In this document: piece after piece, positions 23,301 to 35,890 of the stretch
Position numbering within the stretch: the stretch's first letter is position 1
Layout of the letters: every line of letters starts with the position of its first letter
Assembly (NCBI GenBank): GCA_030549495.1
Contig: JAUIRK010000128.1
Span: 1 to 64,000, forward strand
Reading direction: 5' to 3'
From: Nectonema munidae
Taxonomy: Eukaryota; Nematomorpha; Nectonematoida; Nectonematidae
DNA length: 64,000 nucleotides
The notes under the pieces: generated by a model
Told to the model about the DNA's origin: nothing
What the model saw: the letters and a program-made list of their open reading frames with translations, nothing else
The model's database searches: none
Made by a program: the position numbers and the translations under genes

Positions 23301-24160
23301 TACTTTTTATAGTTAGATACAAAAGACTTAAAATTGATACTTCTTGATTAAAAGACTTCTTATTACATTTAGATTTGTCTATAAAGATTGACAGTCATAA
23401 CATAAATATTTTATTCAATGATCACACTTTAGTTTCTCTAAAATAATTGTCACTCAAATCAAATCAATATATTGGGATCAAACAAAAGTTTGTAGTGAAA
23501 AAGAATCACTTAAGTAAATACAACAAAAGGAAAATGAGAAAAGAGCAAGTATATTTGTATGTTAAAAAATAATAGTAATATATGATAAAACGAATAGAAC
23601 TTATACTTATGAACTGTGATTTAATTAGTGGGTTAATTAACGAGATGAATAAAAAGATCTTTTCTAAATTTGCAGTAGGATAAGATATTTCCTAAAGATC
23701 TGGGTAAGAAGTTAGAAAGAAGAGATGAGAAGGAGCAAAATGTCTTTTTTAGTTTTTATTTTACGCTCTGACTGTTGTGATATTTGAGAACTTGTTTATT
23801 GTGAGTTCAGAACGTTTGGAGGGGGGGGGGGGGGTGTGATGTAGTTCTTTGAAGATAGTTAATAGAAATTTATATTGTAAAAAATGGCTTTTAGGGAGCA
23901 TTCTAGTATTTTCTAAGTGATCTGTCTTTAGTTGGAATGATTTCTCGATGTTGAATATCTACTTTAGACAATTCTTAGATAGCGTATCAAATTTAGAAAA
24001 GTTAAATTTAGATTAAAAAAAATTGAATAAATAAGAAGAGGATATAAATTTTCATTGAATAATTAAAGTTGTTAAGAATGTATTTTTTAATTAGCAAGGT
24101 TTTATGAGTTGCGAAAAGGAAAAAATATTTTTTTCAAAACAACTTGTTTAAATTTGGACC
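20311..24160. other. AT-rich stretch without a recognised gene
   Basis: Short frames at 20873-21100 (minus) and near 21370-21480 (plus) show no family motif I know. A G16 run lies at 23820-23835. Very A/T-rich sequence, with no terminal inverted repeats recognised. Confidence 0.45.
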
Positions 24161-24166
24161 TAGCAA

Positions 24167-25110
24167 TTATTTTGTTAAAAAAATGCTCAGTTGAAAGAAA
24201 GTTTGAAATATTGAATCCAAATATATCAATAGACGAGGCAACTTTGATAGTCGTCTAAAATTCATTTTTAGCGAGAAGATCGTCGTAGATGTCTTGCAAG
24301 AGTTCAATTTTAAGTGGTTGGAATCACACCATTGCATAAAGGAAGACTTGTAAAATAAAATGGAGTAAATCTCGTCAGCATACAAAGAAATTTTTGTGTG
24401 CATTTAATTCATAAAGAAGGGGAGGTCGTTGATAAAAATATTAAATAGTATAGGGCTTAGTTAGGATGCTTTAGGCAAGCCATGTTTAGAGGGAGAAGGT
24501 GTAGAAAATGAGTTATTGAAATAGGTTTGATATGTGCGGTTTGACAGGTAGGATTTTATAAGACAACGGCTGTTGCAGTCAATGTTAAGAATAGAAGTTG
24601 ATGGTCGACGCAGTAAAAAGCTTTAGAAAGATCATATAATGTTATAGAGACAAACTGCATGGAATCACGATGCAATCACTTTAAAGAACAGTTTTTTTTA
24701 AACTGTATTGGTTGGAGTAGAGAATTGAATTGCTTTGATGTATTGTGCAATTTTGAAAGGATAAATTTTTTCAAAAACTTTAGATAGGGCAGGGATATTC
24801 GAGATAGGCCGGTAGTTGGAAATGTCATGTTTAGAAACTTTTTTATGGATAGGAAGGATAAATAAGTGTTTTAAAGAGGTAAGATAGTTGCTATGTATAA
24901 AAATAAATTGATAAAGTGTGTAAGGATAAGAGTAATTTAGTGTTAGCAGTCTTTTACCATATTCATTGATATTGGATCAAAAGGAAAAGAGTTATGATTG
25001 TCGTGGCATGTGACAATAGAAGATGGTGGAGCAAAATTTTAGATGAGTGTTGTTAGTTGTATAAAACCTATCTAAGGCTTATAAATAAGCAGACTTAGGA
25101 GAAATCGAAG
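24167..25110 (-). pseudogene. LINE reverse transcriptase remnant
   Basis: On the minus strand, descending coordinates give HDISNYRPISNIPALSKVFE near 24830-24770, then SYLSNRTYQTYF near 24550, then PILFNIFINDLPFF near 24440. These are followed by KISLYADEIYSI (a decayed YADD catalytic box) and WCDSNHLKLNSCKT. The order matches the fingers and palm of non-LTR reverse transcriptases of the Jockey/CR1 type. Several stops and frameshifts interrupt it. It lies 5' (on this strand) of the endonuclease fragment at 15840-20310, the wrong order for one element, so it is a separate copy. Confidence 0.8.
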
Positions 25111-25145
25111 GGACTTTATTATATTTGCAGAACACTTTGTTGACT

Positions 25146-25440
25146 CTATTAGTGCTGGGCTAAATTTGTCTGCTCAAGTGGTGGAGGCGTATAGTGCCCC
25201 ACCTATATTTCTAAGAAATTAATAAGTTTTTCTAAATATTTTGAATGTTACATATATATTTCAACTAACCTGAATTTAGTGGTAATGTCCTTTTTTTTAT
25301 CATAATCAATAAAACCTATCAAAAAATTGGTTTATACATGACAGCTCATCTCAAAAAAATTTTTTATCTAAATAATTATATAAAGTTTTTACACATATAT
25401 ACCCATTTTCAAGTATATGCTGAATTCAAATTAGAAAATT
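25146..25440 (+). repeat. Solo copy of the tandem-repeat element terminus and unit
   Basis: This begins ctattagtgctgggctaaat and includes gtctgctcaagtgg, the reverse complement of the tail at 12600-12658. It then gives one unit with gacagctcatctc and tacccattttcaagtatatg. It shows that the terminus and unit travel together as a discrete element. Confidence 0.7.
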
Positions 25441-25599
25441 AATAATGTTTTTATTAAGTGTTTTCTTTGTAATATTTTAATTTCTGATAAAATACCAAAG
25501 TGCTTCTTACAAACATCATTCTCCCGAAAATGAATTTATCTCAATATTGAAAAATATTCTTTTAAAAAATTTTTTATATAATGTTAAAAATTCTCACAT

Positions 25600-27378
25600 T
25601 TCAAAATTTTGTTGAAAGTTGATGGAACGAAGGATATTACGAATAAAGATAATATTTCAATCATACTTCATTCCTAATTTAATCAAAATATATCATTGTT
25701 CAAAATTATTTTAGATTTTACGTTTTGTTAAAAATTGTAAAATAGGAGAATGTCTGGTTGCAATGTCAACAATTGAATCCTGTAATGCTAATTCAATAAC
25801 TGAGAATATACCTAATCGTTAATATGTTAGGTCTTAATTTAAAATAGATTTTATCACAGATATTTGATGGTGCAGCAGTGATGTCAGGTATTGAAAAATT
25901 CGAAATTTAATAATTTCTTTAAAAAAAATCTTTTAAATAGGAAAACATTTATGGGTACAAAAGCTTATATCAGAAAGATGTATACCCTATATTCATTGTA
26001 TTAACCACAAACAAAAACCTAGTGATTGTCAACTCTTTGGGCAAATTAAAAAGAATTAAGCAATATTTCGATTAAAGCAAAGAACTGTTTTATACATATT
26101 TCTTTTAACATATGAATTTTTTTTTCATATCATAATTTATATATATATTTTTTCTTAGAATCAAATCTGTATTGTAATTAATTTTTACATAATTATTTTA
26201 ACGATAATCTCTCTTTTCGCTGGCTTTTTTTGTTTTTATCATTTAGAATTGCCTGCATTCTTCTCCCTTCATGAATGATCAAAGCCATTCTCAATCTCCA
26301 AAGTTCAACACTTACTCCTCAGAAAATATAATCAACAACAATATCATAAAATTTTATATATTCTCATTGTAGTTGGAAATATGATAGATTTTTTTCCCAT
26401 TCGAGCCTATAAGCATATGTTTCTGCTCGAAAAATTTTTCTAATAGACCTAATAAACTTACTTACTTATTACTTAATTAACAAAATAATATCAATTTTTG
26501 TAAGTTGAAGGTGATTTTTTAAATTTTATGTTAACAAAGTCATATAGGTAATATTTTTTCGCAAATTTCATGGGAAATTCTTTAAAAAGGTTATTGGAAC
26601 AAAAATAGGATGGACATTCAATTATTAATGATTATGAAGATATCTTTGTAAGTTTTAAAAAAATTACAAAATGATACAAATGTTGAGTTAGTAATTAAAT
26701 GTGGAGGAATTTTACGTAAGTTTGAAAAATTGACTATGTTTTTTTGCCTTCCTTGTTAAAAAAATTCTAGAAGGTTTTACGCATACAAATACACTTTATC
26801 TCCTAATTTTTTGGATCCCTTTGAGGTAAAGCCAATTTTTTATTTGATGGATTCCAAAACAGACTTTAAACTTTTCTCATCTCAATGCGAAGTTGTTTTA
26901 AATTTGTATATACATTTATAATCAGCTTATAAAGACTCCAATTGAAGAAGTTGTAAAAGAAGTTTTCTCTTCGCATATTGGTAATGCTGTGAAGTACATA
27001 ACATAAATGATCAGTTAAAAATTTATTTTTTTACAGCTGCCCTTTTACTCTTGACCTCAGCACTTCTTCTTGTGAAAGAGTATTTTAAACTTTGAAGAGA
27101 ATAATAATTTCTCGAAGGCAGTCAATGTTATCTGAAAGAAAAGAAGCGTTGATAATACTTTCAGAAGAAAACCTTATCTACGAAGTCTTACTTTTAAAGA
27201 AACTTTATCCTAATTTTCAAAATTTTCAAGGAATCTGATTGAAAAATAAATTATGTGTATTTGTAGTATGTTTCAGTTATTTAATGAATATGGGATACTA
27301 AATCGATTGATCAAAAATTACCACCCCAATAAAGCCCCCCTCCCCTCCCCTTAAAATTTTTGCTTAGCGCGGGCACTG
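25600..27378 (+). pseudogene. Degenerate hAT transposase (ZMYM/DUF4371-like) with right terminus
   Basis: Fragments appear in family order. DGAAVMSGI near 25865 matches the YDGASVMSG motif. PYIHCINHKQ near 25990 matches the CxxH-type VHCxAHxLNL motif. STSSCERVF followed by ERKEALIILSEEN at 27050-27170 matches the C-terminal hAT dimerisation region (ERxFS). Frames change between pieces and stops are frequent. The right end at 27378 reads gcttagcgcgggcactg, a CAGTGCCCGCGC terminus in reverse, preceded by GC-rich sequence. The left terminus was not found. Confidence 0.65.
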
Positions 27379-28062
27379 GTTGAATTGAAATAAAATCATA
27401 TTATCTAACAAGATAATATTATTAAAAAATGGTATGTTTTTATATTTCAATGAAGGTAATAATAACCATAAAATAAAATTTTTATGTAAAACTGTAAATT
27501 AGTACTAAAAACTTAGGTACAAAAATCTTTTACTGAAAAACCAAATTAATTAAACTGAAAATGTAAACCTGTTCTTAAAACTCTCTTTTCAATACCCCAT
27601 AATAACATTTTTTCTCCAATATTTAAACTCAAAAATCTTATACTACACAGAAATCTAAAATATTTCACTGGCTTTGACCTAATAGAGAAAAAGTAATTCA
27701 ACTTAGTACCCCTTTTATTTCCGAAATTTTACTCTGATTCTTCAATACATACCTTTAGTTTTCTTGATTTTTTATCCAAAAATTTGGCCAACTTCCCTAT
27801 CCCTTTTCCTCTAAATATTTTGACTTACAAACTTTGAACCTACTTTTGGGTCATAGCTTTTAAAACAATATTTTTTAAGTCCCAAATTAATTAAACTTTA
27901 AAAATGGCGATTTTATCAAAATTATTGTTATAAGGTCTAATTTTTTATTTAATTTGTTTTAGAAATAATCTTTTCTTAACTTCTAAATTAATAAGTATAT
28001 ACTCACTCGTTATATTTAAATTAATAACGTGAAAAATGAAAATAATGAGTCTTTAGTCTATA
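27379..28062. other. AT-rich stretch with no recognised feature
   Basis: No frame or terminal repeat stood out on either strand. Confidence 0.45.
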
Positions 28063-28250
28063 GGTCGTTCACAATTGACGTCAACTAAACCTAGGGGGGG
28101 GGGGGGTGACGTCAAAGAAACCTAGGGGGGGGGGGGGGGGCGGTAACCAAAGTTGACATAAGTCGATTTTGTTAAGTGATGATATATCTAAAAGTTCAGA
28201 TGAGGGATCGAAATTTATCAAAAAAAGGTTGACATCAATTGTGAACGACC
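28063..28250. mobile_element. MITE with 24-bp terminal inverted repeats
   Basis: The left end ggtcgttcacaattgacgtc and the reverse complement of the right end ggtcgttcacaattgatgtc differ at one of the first 20 positions. The interior has two long G runs (near 28095 and 28125), each preceded by a cctagg motif, and gacgtcaa segments. No clear target duplication was seen. The superfamily is not determined. Confidence 0.7.
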
Positions 28251-29026
28251 CCCTACCCTCAATGTCTCTATGTACCTTGCTCCGTGTGTTGCTAGATTAA
28301 AGTTTAATTTAAAAGCAAAGCTATCTTCATATGGCAAAATTCCTTTTGAATTGGTTGAGAGTTTTTTCTATAAAAATACGATTCTTTATTTTAATCTTTT
28401 AAATTTTCTGTTTCAGACTTTATAAGAGGAAAAAACCTCAGTCTATAACTATCATGCATTTGATAATGCAATTCTGAGGTTCAGTTTTCGGAGCCCCTAA
28501 AATAATAACTGAGTTTGTCTGACAGTCTCCATGTATGTTATAAGTTATAACCAATATTTTATGTGTTTAAAAGCATACACTAAATTCCTGAAAAGTTTTC
28601 CATGCCCCAGCATAGATTTGATTGTTTCGCAAAAGTATAGATATTTCCATTATATCACTGAAGAATGAGAGGATATGGAAATCAATTCATTGCTTTGAAA
28701 AATACAATAAATATTCTCTTTTAATTTATATTTCATTAGATTTCTTAGGAAAAATTGCCTTATAGTTAGGTGGGTAGGGTATTTATTATAATTCAATTAT
28801 TTTGAAATTTGATATAATGAATATATAAGTTTTTTTTAATTGACCCATTAAATCTAAAAGAGAAAGTAATTGATCTTGATTTAAAGTGATCTAATGGGTC
28901 AATAAAAAAATAAAAAATAATTACTATAAGGTCTAAAAAATTATTTTTTTTGGAATAAACTGACAGATCGCCCTTAAATAATTTTCTTTATTTTAGAATG
29001 CCACATATTTATCATAAAGACTCTCT
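28251..29026. other. Upstream region of HSCB
   Basis: AT-rich sequence. A polypyrimidine tract ending ctttattttag lies at about 28985-28996 and would serve as a splice acceptor for a 5' UTR exon. A short upstream frame of 16 codons starts at 28998 and overlaps the HSCB start at 29027 in another frame. Confidence 0.4.
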
Positions 29027-29884
29027 ATGTTTCCTCGTGGCACATTAATGCTGTATCAACTGTGCAAGCGTATTTGTGGGTTGGGTAGTATAAATCATAT
29101 CAAAGTGTACACTTCATCGCTACAACTCTTTTTCTCTTGCCCATATACTATTTCTTTTCCGTACTGTGCTTTCAAAACCTTTCAAAGATACCTGTGCTAT
29201 ATCAACGAGACAAGTGTCGACAAAGGAAGCAGGTCTTCTCTTGTCTGCACTTTTTGCCAAGAAGTAAACTTTTTAACGACTTTTCCGGGGTCCTTCTTCT
29301 GTACCTCTTGTCAGAAGTTACAAGACTTAACCAAGATGCAAGTTGACTACTTTACACTTTTCAACTTCCCCCAACCTTCTTTCGAAATCAATGAGGACGA
29401 GTTGAGTAACCTCTTCCGCAATCTTTCCTTTGTTTTGCATCCCGATAAATTCACTCATTTAGAAGATCTTTCCCAGTTAAATATTGCAAACACTATTATT
29501 CCTTATATAAACAATGCGTATACCACTTTGAAAGATCCTTTGAAGCGAAGCAAGTACCTTTACAAACTCAAAACAGGTAGTGAAATTTACGAAAATAACT
29601 ACAAATTTACCCAAAACCACAAATTTTTATTGTATGTGATGAAATGTCACGAAAAAATTGAGAGTTATGTTCGATTAGAAAACATTCTCCAAATAAAAAA
29701 TTTACTAGCTTCAATTTCAAATCTGATCAACAAGAAATATTTTCATTTGAAAAGCAACTTCAGTGACGAATTCTACGATAAGGTGAGGGAAAATATCTGT
29801 GAAATTATTTACTTGCAAAATCTTCACTCAAAGATAAAAGATTCATTGGAAGAAGTCATCAAAAATAAAGAGAGTCTTATTTGA
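29027..29884 (+). CDS. HSCB: Iron-sulfur cluster co-chaperone HscB, mitochondrial
   Basis: This J-protein co-chaperone delivers the ISCU scaffold to the mitochondrial Hsp70 and stimulates its ATPase for Fe-S cluster transfer. The frame is 285 codons, intact and without introns. Residues 1-65 are basic and hydroxylated with few acids, fitting a transit peptide. Two CxxC pairs at 74-77 and 92-95 form the zinc-binding N-terminal domain of animal HSCB. The J domain spans about 107-180 with the HPD tripeptide at 138-140 (LSFVLHPDKF) and the typical INNAYTTLKDPLKRSKYLYKL end. Residues 195-285 are the helical C-terminal domain that binds ISCU. It is somewhat longer than vertebrate HSCB because of the N-terminal extension. 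A ttttag acceptor at 28996 suggests an upstream noncoding exon. It is the only clearly intact host gene in the window, set among transposon debris. Confidence 0.95.
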   Translation: MFPRGTLMLYQLCKRICGLGSINHIKVYTSSLQLFFSCPYTISFPYCAFKTFQRYLCYINETSVDKGSRSSLVCTFCQEVNFLTTFPGSFFCTSCQKLQDLTKMQVDYFTLFNFPQPSFEINEDELSNLFRNLSFVLHPDKFTHLEDLSQLNIANTIIPYINNAYTTLKDPLKRSKYLYKLKTGSEIYENNYKFTQNHKFLLYVMKCHEKIESYVRLENILQIKNLLASISNLINKKYFHLKSNFSDEFYDKVRENICEIIYLQNLHSKIKDSLEEVIKNKESLI

Positions 29885-30720
29885 ACTTTGTGAAATAATT
29901 TTATTTTATCTGTCTATTCTTATGCAATTATAACCATTTTCATATTTTTGACTTGTATGTGTAAATAACAAGTTATGATGTGTTGTAATTCATTTATGTA
30001 ACAAGTCACCTTATAAAAGAATTCTCTCATTTTTATATCTTCATCATATATATTATTTAAATGACATGTATGCCTTGTCAGTAGGCTTTCCATATTACTT
30101 TTATTGTTTTAAGGATGAATGTTTAAAATCTTTTCTTATTAATTTACGTTTTATTTGATATAAAATCAATCCGAATTTGAGCTTTAGTTGATCAGAGGCA
30201 GTAATGTAGCCTTGAATTTGAAAAATAGCACACAAATTTTCCAGGGCGATGAATATTTTTTATAGCACATAACTACAGTTGAACTTTCTTAAACGGGAAC
30301 TTGAACAAACAGAAAACTTGAGAATACCGTAACTTTCACATACCACCGAATTCCTTCAATGAAAATACATATTTAGAGTATTTTGAAAACCGAAACTTGT
30401 GTATTCTGAATATCGAAACAGTTTGAAAAACAGTACAAGCCTTTTACATGCATAAAAATCTTGCGAAAACCGAAACCTAACTTTGCTATCATATGATGAA
30501 AATGTCAGTTGACTTGCTTTGATATGAATTGACTGTTATCATTGAAAATTGATGCGCAATCAATGTGTGACAGTCAACATATGATGTTAAAATATAGTGA
30601 TTAGAGATTTCACAAAATTGAAACAATACAAAGAAAAAGAATGTGTATGATAAAGAAATAGAGATTGCACCGGAAATTGAACACAAATGTGCGTAATTTT
30701 AAAGATGCACTACTACATCA
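29885..30720. other. HSCB 3' flank with a possible pogo-type terminus
   Basis: At 30276, cagttgaactttcttaaacg resembles a pogo/Tigger terminal repeat. It is followed by recurring aaccgaaac phrases up to 30480. No transposase frame and no opposite terminus were confirmed. The remainder shows nothing recognisable. Confidence 0.3.
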
Positions 30721-33700
30721 TTTAACCCTATTATTGACGGCCTATTTTCATTTCCTCAGTGACGGTTTTTTTAATGATTGCAAATTTTTACAAAATTTCG
30801 CGTAAACTTACTAAATGATTGATTACGAATCTGATCGTTACATTTATTTTTTTTAAAAATCAATCAAACTTGTCAAAAATTGATTGATATTTGACAGCTC
30901 AACTAAAAAAAGAAACTTTTAGTTTAAATGGATATACAAAATTTTTTACACATATATGCCCATTTTCAAGTGTGCTGAACACGATGGTCACGTTTATTTT
31001 TTTAAAAATCAACCAAACCTGTCAAAAAATTGATTGATATATGACAGCTCAACTAAAAAAAGAAACCTTTAGTTTGATGGTTATACAAAGTTTTTTTACA
31101 CATATATACCAATTTTCAAGTGTGCTGAACACGATGGTCACGTTTATTTTATCAAACTTATCAAAAATTGATTGATATATGACAGCTCAACTAAAGAAAG
31201 AAACTTTTACTTTATGGGTATTCAAAGTTTTTTACACATATTTACCCATTTTAAAGTGTGCTGAACACTATAGTCACGTTTATTTTTTTTAAAAATCAAC
31301 CAAACCTGTCAAAAAATTGATTGATATATGACAGCTCAACTAAAAAAAGAAACCTTTAGTTCGATGGTTATACAAAGTTTTTTTACACATATATACCAAT
31401 TTTCAAGTGTGCTGAACACGATGGTCACGTTTATTTTATCAAACTTATCAAAAATTGATTGATATATGACAGCTCAACTAAAGAAAGAAACTTTTACTTT
31501 ATGGGTATTCAAAGTTTTTTACGCATATTTACCCATTTTAAAGTGTGCTGAACACGATGGTCACGTTTATTTTTTTTAAAAATCAACCAAACCTGTCAAA
31601 AAATTGATTGATATATGACAGCTCAACTAAAAAAAGAAACCTTTAGTTCGATGGTTATACAAAGTTTTTTTACACATATATACCAATTTTCAAGTGTGCT
31701 GAACACGATGGTCACGTTTATTTTATCAAACTTATCAAAAATTGATTGATATATGACAGCTCAACTAAAGAAAGAAACTTTTACTTTATGGGTATTCAAA
31801 GTTTTTTACACATATTTACCCATTTTAAAGTGTGCTGAACACTATAGTCACGTTTATTTTTTTTAAAAATCAACCAAACCTGTCAAAAAATTGATTGATA
31901 TATGACAGCTCAACTAAAAAAAGAAACCTTTAGTTCGATGGTTATACAAAGTTTTTTTACACATATATACCAATTTTCAAGTGTGCTGAACACGATGGTT
32001 ACGTTTATTTTATCAAACTTATCAAAAATTGATTGATATATGACAGCTCAACTAAAGAAAGAAACTTTTACTTTATGGGTATTCAAAGTTTTTTACGCAT
32101 ATTTACCCATTTTAAAGTGTGCTGAACACGATGGTCACGTTTATTTTTTTTTAAAAATCAACCAAACCTGTCAAAAAATTGATTGATATATGACAGCTCA
32201 ACTAAAAAAAGAAACCTTTAGTTCGATGGTTATACAAAGTTTTTTTACACATATATACCAATTTTCAAGTGTGCTGAACACGATGGTCACGTTTATTTTA
32301 TCAAACTTATCAAAAATTGATTGATATATGACAGCTCAACTAAAGAAAGAAACTTTTACTTTATGGGTATTCAAATTTTTTACACATATTTACCCATTTT
32401 AAAGTGTGCTGAACACGATGGTCACGTTTATTTTTTTAAAAATCAACCAAACCTGTCAAAAAATTGATTGATATATGACAGCTCAACTAAAAAAAGAAAC
32501 CTTTAGTTCGATGGTTATACAAAGTTTTTTTACACATATATACCAATTTTCAAGTGTGCTGAACACGATGGTCACGTTTATTTTATCAAACTTATCAAAA
32601 ATTGATTGATATATGACAGCTCAACTAAAGAAAGAAACTTTTACTTTATGGGTATTCAAAGTTTTTTACACATATTTACCCATTTTAAAGTGTGCTGAAC
32701 ACGATGGTCACGTTTATTTTTTTTAAAAATCAACCAAACCTGTCAAAAAATTGATTGATATATGACAGCTCAACTAAAAAAAGAAACCTTTAGTTCGATG
32801 GTTATACAAAGTTTTTTTACACATATATACCAATTTTCAAGTGTGCTGAACACGATGGTCACGTTTATTTTATCAAACTTATCAAAAATTGATTGATATA
32901 TGACAGCTCAACTAAAGAAAGAAACTTTTACTTTATGGGTATTCAAAGTTTTTTACGCATATTTACCCATTTTAAAGTGTGCTGAACACGATGGTCACGT
33001 TTATTTTTTTTTAAAAATCAACCAAACCTGTCAAAAAATTGATTGATATATGACAGCTCAACTAAAAAAAGAAACCTTTAGTTCGATGGTTATACAAAGT
33101 TTTTTTACACATATATACCAATTTTCAAGTGTGCTGAACACGATGGTCACGTTTATTTTATCAAACTTATCAAAAATTGATTGATATATGACAGCTCAAC
33201 TAAAGAAAGAAACTTTTACTTTATGGGTATTCAAATTTTTTACACATATTTACCCATTTTAAAGTGTGCTGAACACGATGGTCACGTTTATTTTTTTTAA
33301 AAATCAACCAAACCTGTCAAAAAATTGATTGATATATGACAGCTCAACTAAAAAAAGAAACCTTTAGTTCGATGGTTATACAAAGTTTTTTTACACATAT
33401 ATACCAATTTTCAAGTGTGCTGAACACGATGGTCACGTTTATTTTATCAAACTTATCAAAAATTGATTGATATATGACAGCTCAACTAAAGAAAGAAACT
33501 TTTACTTTATGGGTATTCAAAGTTTTTTACACATATTTACCCATTTTAAAGTGTGCTGAACACTATAGTCACGTTTATTTTTTTTAAAAATCAACCAAAC
33601 CTGTCAAAAAATTGATTGATATATGACAGCTCAACTAAAAAAAGAAACCTTTAGTTCGATGGTTATACAAAGTTTTTTTACACATATATACCAATTTTCA

Positions 33701-34382
33701 AGTGTGCTGAACACGATGGTCACGTTTATTTTATCAAACTTATCAAAAATTGATTGATATATGACAGCTCAACTAAAGAAAGAAACTTTTACTTTATGGG
33801 TATTCAAAGTTTTTTACACATATTTACCCATTTTAAAGTGTGCTGAACACTATAGTCACGTTTATTTTTTTTAAAAATCAACCAAACCTGTCAAAAAATT
33901 GATTGATATATGACAGCTCAACTAAAAAAAGAAACCTTTAGTTCGATGGTTATACAAAGTTTTTTTACACATATATACCAATTTTCAAGTGTGCTGAACA
34001 CGATGGTCACGTTTATTTTATCAAACTTATCAAAAATTGATTGATATATGACAGCTCAACTAAAGAAAGAAACTTTTACTTTATGGGTATTCAAAGTTTT
34101 TTACACATATTTACCCATTTTAAAGTGTGCTGAACACGATGGTCACGTTTATTTTTTTTTAAAAATCACCAAATCTGCCAAAAAATTGGATGAAATATGA
34201 TAGCTCAACTGAAAAAAGATAATTTTAGATTTAGTGCTTATACAAAACTTTTTTACACATATATATACACTCATTTTCTTGTATGCTGAATACGATGGTT
34301 ACATTTATTTTTTTTAAAAATCAATCAAACTTGTCAAAAATTGATTGATATATGACAGCTCAACTTAAAAAAGAACCTTTTA
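30721..34382 (+). repeat. Two-part tandem array, ~288-bp higher-order unit
   Basis: The motif tgtgctgaacac recurs with alternating spacings of about 150 and 136 bp (30971, 31121, 31256, 31408, 31544 and so on). Type 1 subunits carry aaaaatcaaccaaacctgtc and ctttagttcgatggttatac. Type 2 subunits carry a 15-bp shorter start (tttattttatcaaacttatc) and ttactttatgggtattc. The alternation is regular over about ten dimers, with nearly identical copies, so the dimer itself was amplified. The left end tttaaccctattattgacgg matches the conserved terminus of the related element at 12658. The array decays after 34150. Confidence 0.92.
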
Positions 34383-34390
34383 GTTTAAAT

Positions 34391-34863
34391 CAGTGGTTCC
34401 CAACCGGGGGTCCATGAACTCCTAGGGGTCCATGGAAGAATTTCAAGGGGTCCATGGAAATTCTACTTCAAACTACTTATGCTTAATCTCTTTTAATATA
34501 CTTCTATTTTCCAAATCAATATAAATATATATATATTCAGAGCTTTTTTAAATAAATATTTTCTTCCCTTTTTTAAAGTTTCATATTTTGAATCTTTATG
34601 TATGCTTTTTATTAGTTACAATATTTTTGAAAAATTTATATTTTAATTGGAAAAAAATTTTATTCACATTTTATGTCAGGCTTTACGATTTCTCTGATTT
34701 CATATGAATAAGCATACGATTTAATAAGATGACTACAATCATTTTTTGCATAAAAATCTTTGATTAAATTTTTTGGCTCAAACTATTCAGTTGTAGGGGT
34801 CCAGAGGTAAAAAAAAAGTTACTGAAAAAGGGGGAACGGGATAAAAAAGGTTGGGAACCACTG
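34391..34863. mobile_element. hAT MITE with perfect termini and target duplication
   Basis: The 473-bp element starts cagtggttcccaacc and ends ggttgggaaccactg, exact 15-bp inverted repeats. It is flanked by identical octamers gtttaaat (34383-34390 and 34864-34871). The terminus is a widespread hAT type. It inserted into the last units of the 30.7 kb array, whose sequence resumes after 34871. Confidence 0.92.
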
Positions 34864-34871
34864 GTTTAAAT

Positions 34872-35040
34872 AGTTATACAAAGTTTCTATTTATATACAC
34901 GTTTTCATGTATGCTGAATACAATGGTCACCTTTATTTAAAAAAAAAATAAATCAAACCTTGTCAAAAAATTGATTGACATATGACAGCCCAACTGAAAA
35001 AATCAACTCTTTATTTAAGTAGTTATAAAAAGTTTTTTTT
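34872..35040 (+). repeat. Right remainder of the tandem array
   Basis: Sequence after the MITE again shows tatgctgaatacaatggtca, a caaaccttgtcaaaaaattg phrase and tgacagcccaact, diverged units of the same family. Confidence 0.7.
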
Positions 35041-35524
35041 TAACATTTTTGATTAATTTGGGACTTTTTTAAAATCGTGGTATGTTTGCAGTCAAATATA
35101 TTGTACTGATTTTTGAACGATTTGTTTTCATGATATTCTCCAAAGACTATATTCAAATTTTTAGTTTCACAAGTGAATTTATTTCTCTTTGAAGTTTAGA
35201 TTTTATTTGGAATCTATAATAAAAGAAATTTTTTCAGTATTAAAATTTGCAATTAGGCACGAATATCAATTTTGATACTCATCATTATACTATAAAATTG
35301 ATTATTTATGTTCAAAATTTTTTTTTTTTCATTTTTAGACTATAGAATGAAAATTAGGCTGTGAATTATATTTTAACTGGAGTTTGCATGATTACATCAT
35401 GTTTTTTAAATATGTATAATTTTTCGAATTTTTCCAAACTTTGAATATTCCATTTATATGTGAATACAGATATGCAAAATTTGATAAATTTCTATTTCGG
35501 AGGAATGAAGTTATAACTTCTCAA

Positions 35525-35890
35525 ACCTCTATAGAGCTAGCTGATTCGCTGTATAAAAAAGGATTAACTATAGTCGGTACAATAGACACAAGAGGAAAAG
35601 GTATCCGAAAAGTATAAAAAGTTTAGATAATAGAGATGAATTTTCTTATAAGTTTTGCTGGGATATAGATAGAGAATTTTTATCAATTCATATGTAGTAT
35701 TTTCTAAATCAAAAGATGTATTAGTTTTGACTTCCAAACCCCCTCCCCCCTCATTTTAGGAATTACAGAAGACGATGAAAAATGTTCTTATTCCACAAAT
35801 AGAAAAACAAAAAATGGACAGTAGCCGCTTTTTCTTATCTATTAGATACGACAAGAGTAAAAGCAGGTACTATTTTTGCTTTTAATAATT
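35525..35890 (+). pseudogene. piggyBac transposase C-terminal fragment
   Basis: TSIELADSLYKKGLTIVGTI followed by DTRGKGIRK (35525-35614) corresponds to the piggyBac segment after the third catalytic region (YTSxxLAxxLxxxGTxxxGTxxxxRKG). A second piece, KWTVAAFSYLLDTTRVKAGT at about 35813-35875, matches the following RWPxxVFxxMLDxxxxNA region. A frame break and about 190 bp separate them. The copy lacks its N-terminal half. Confidence 0.7.
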
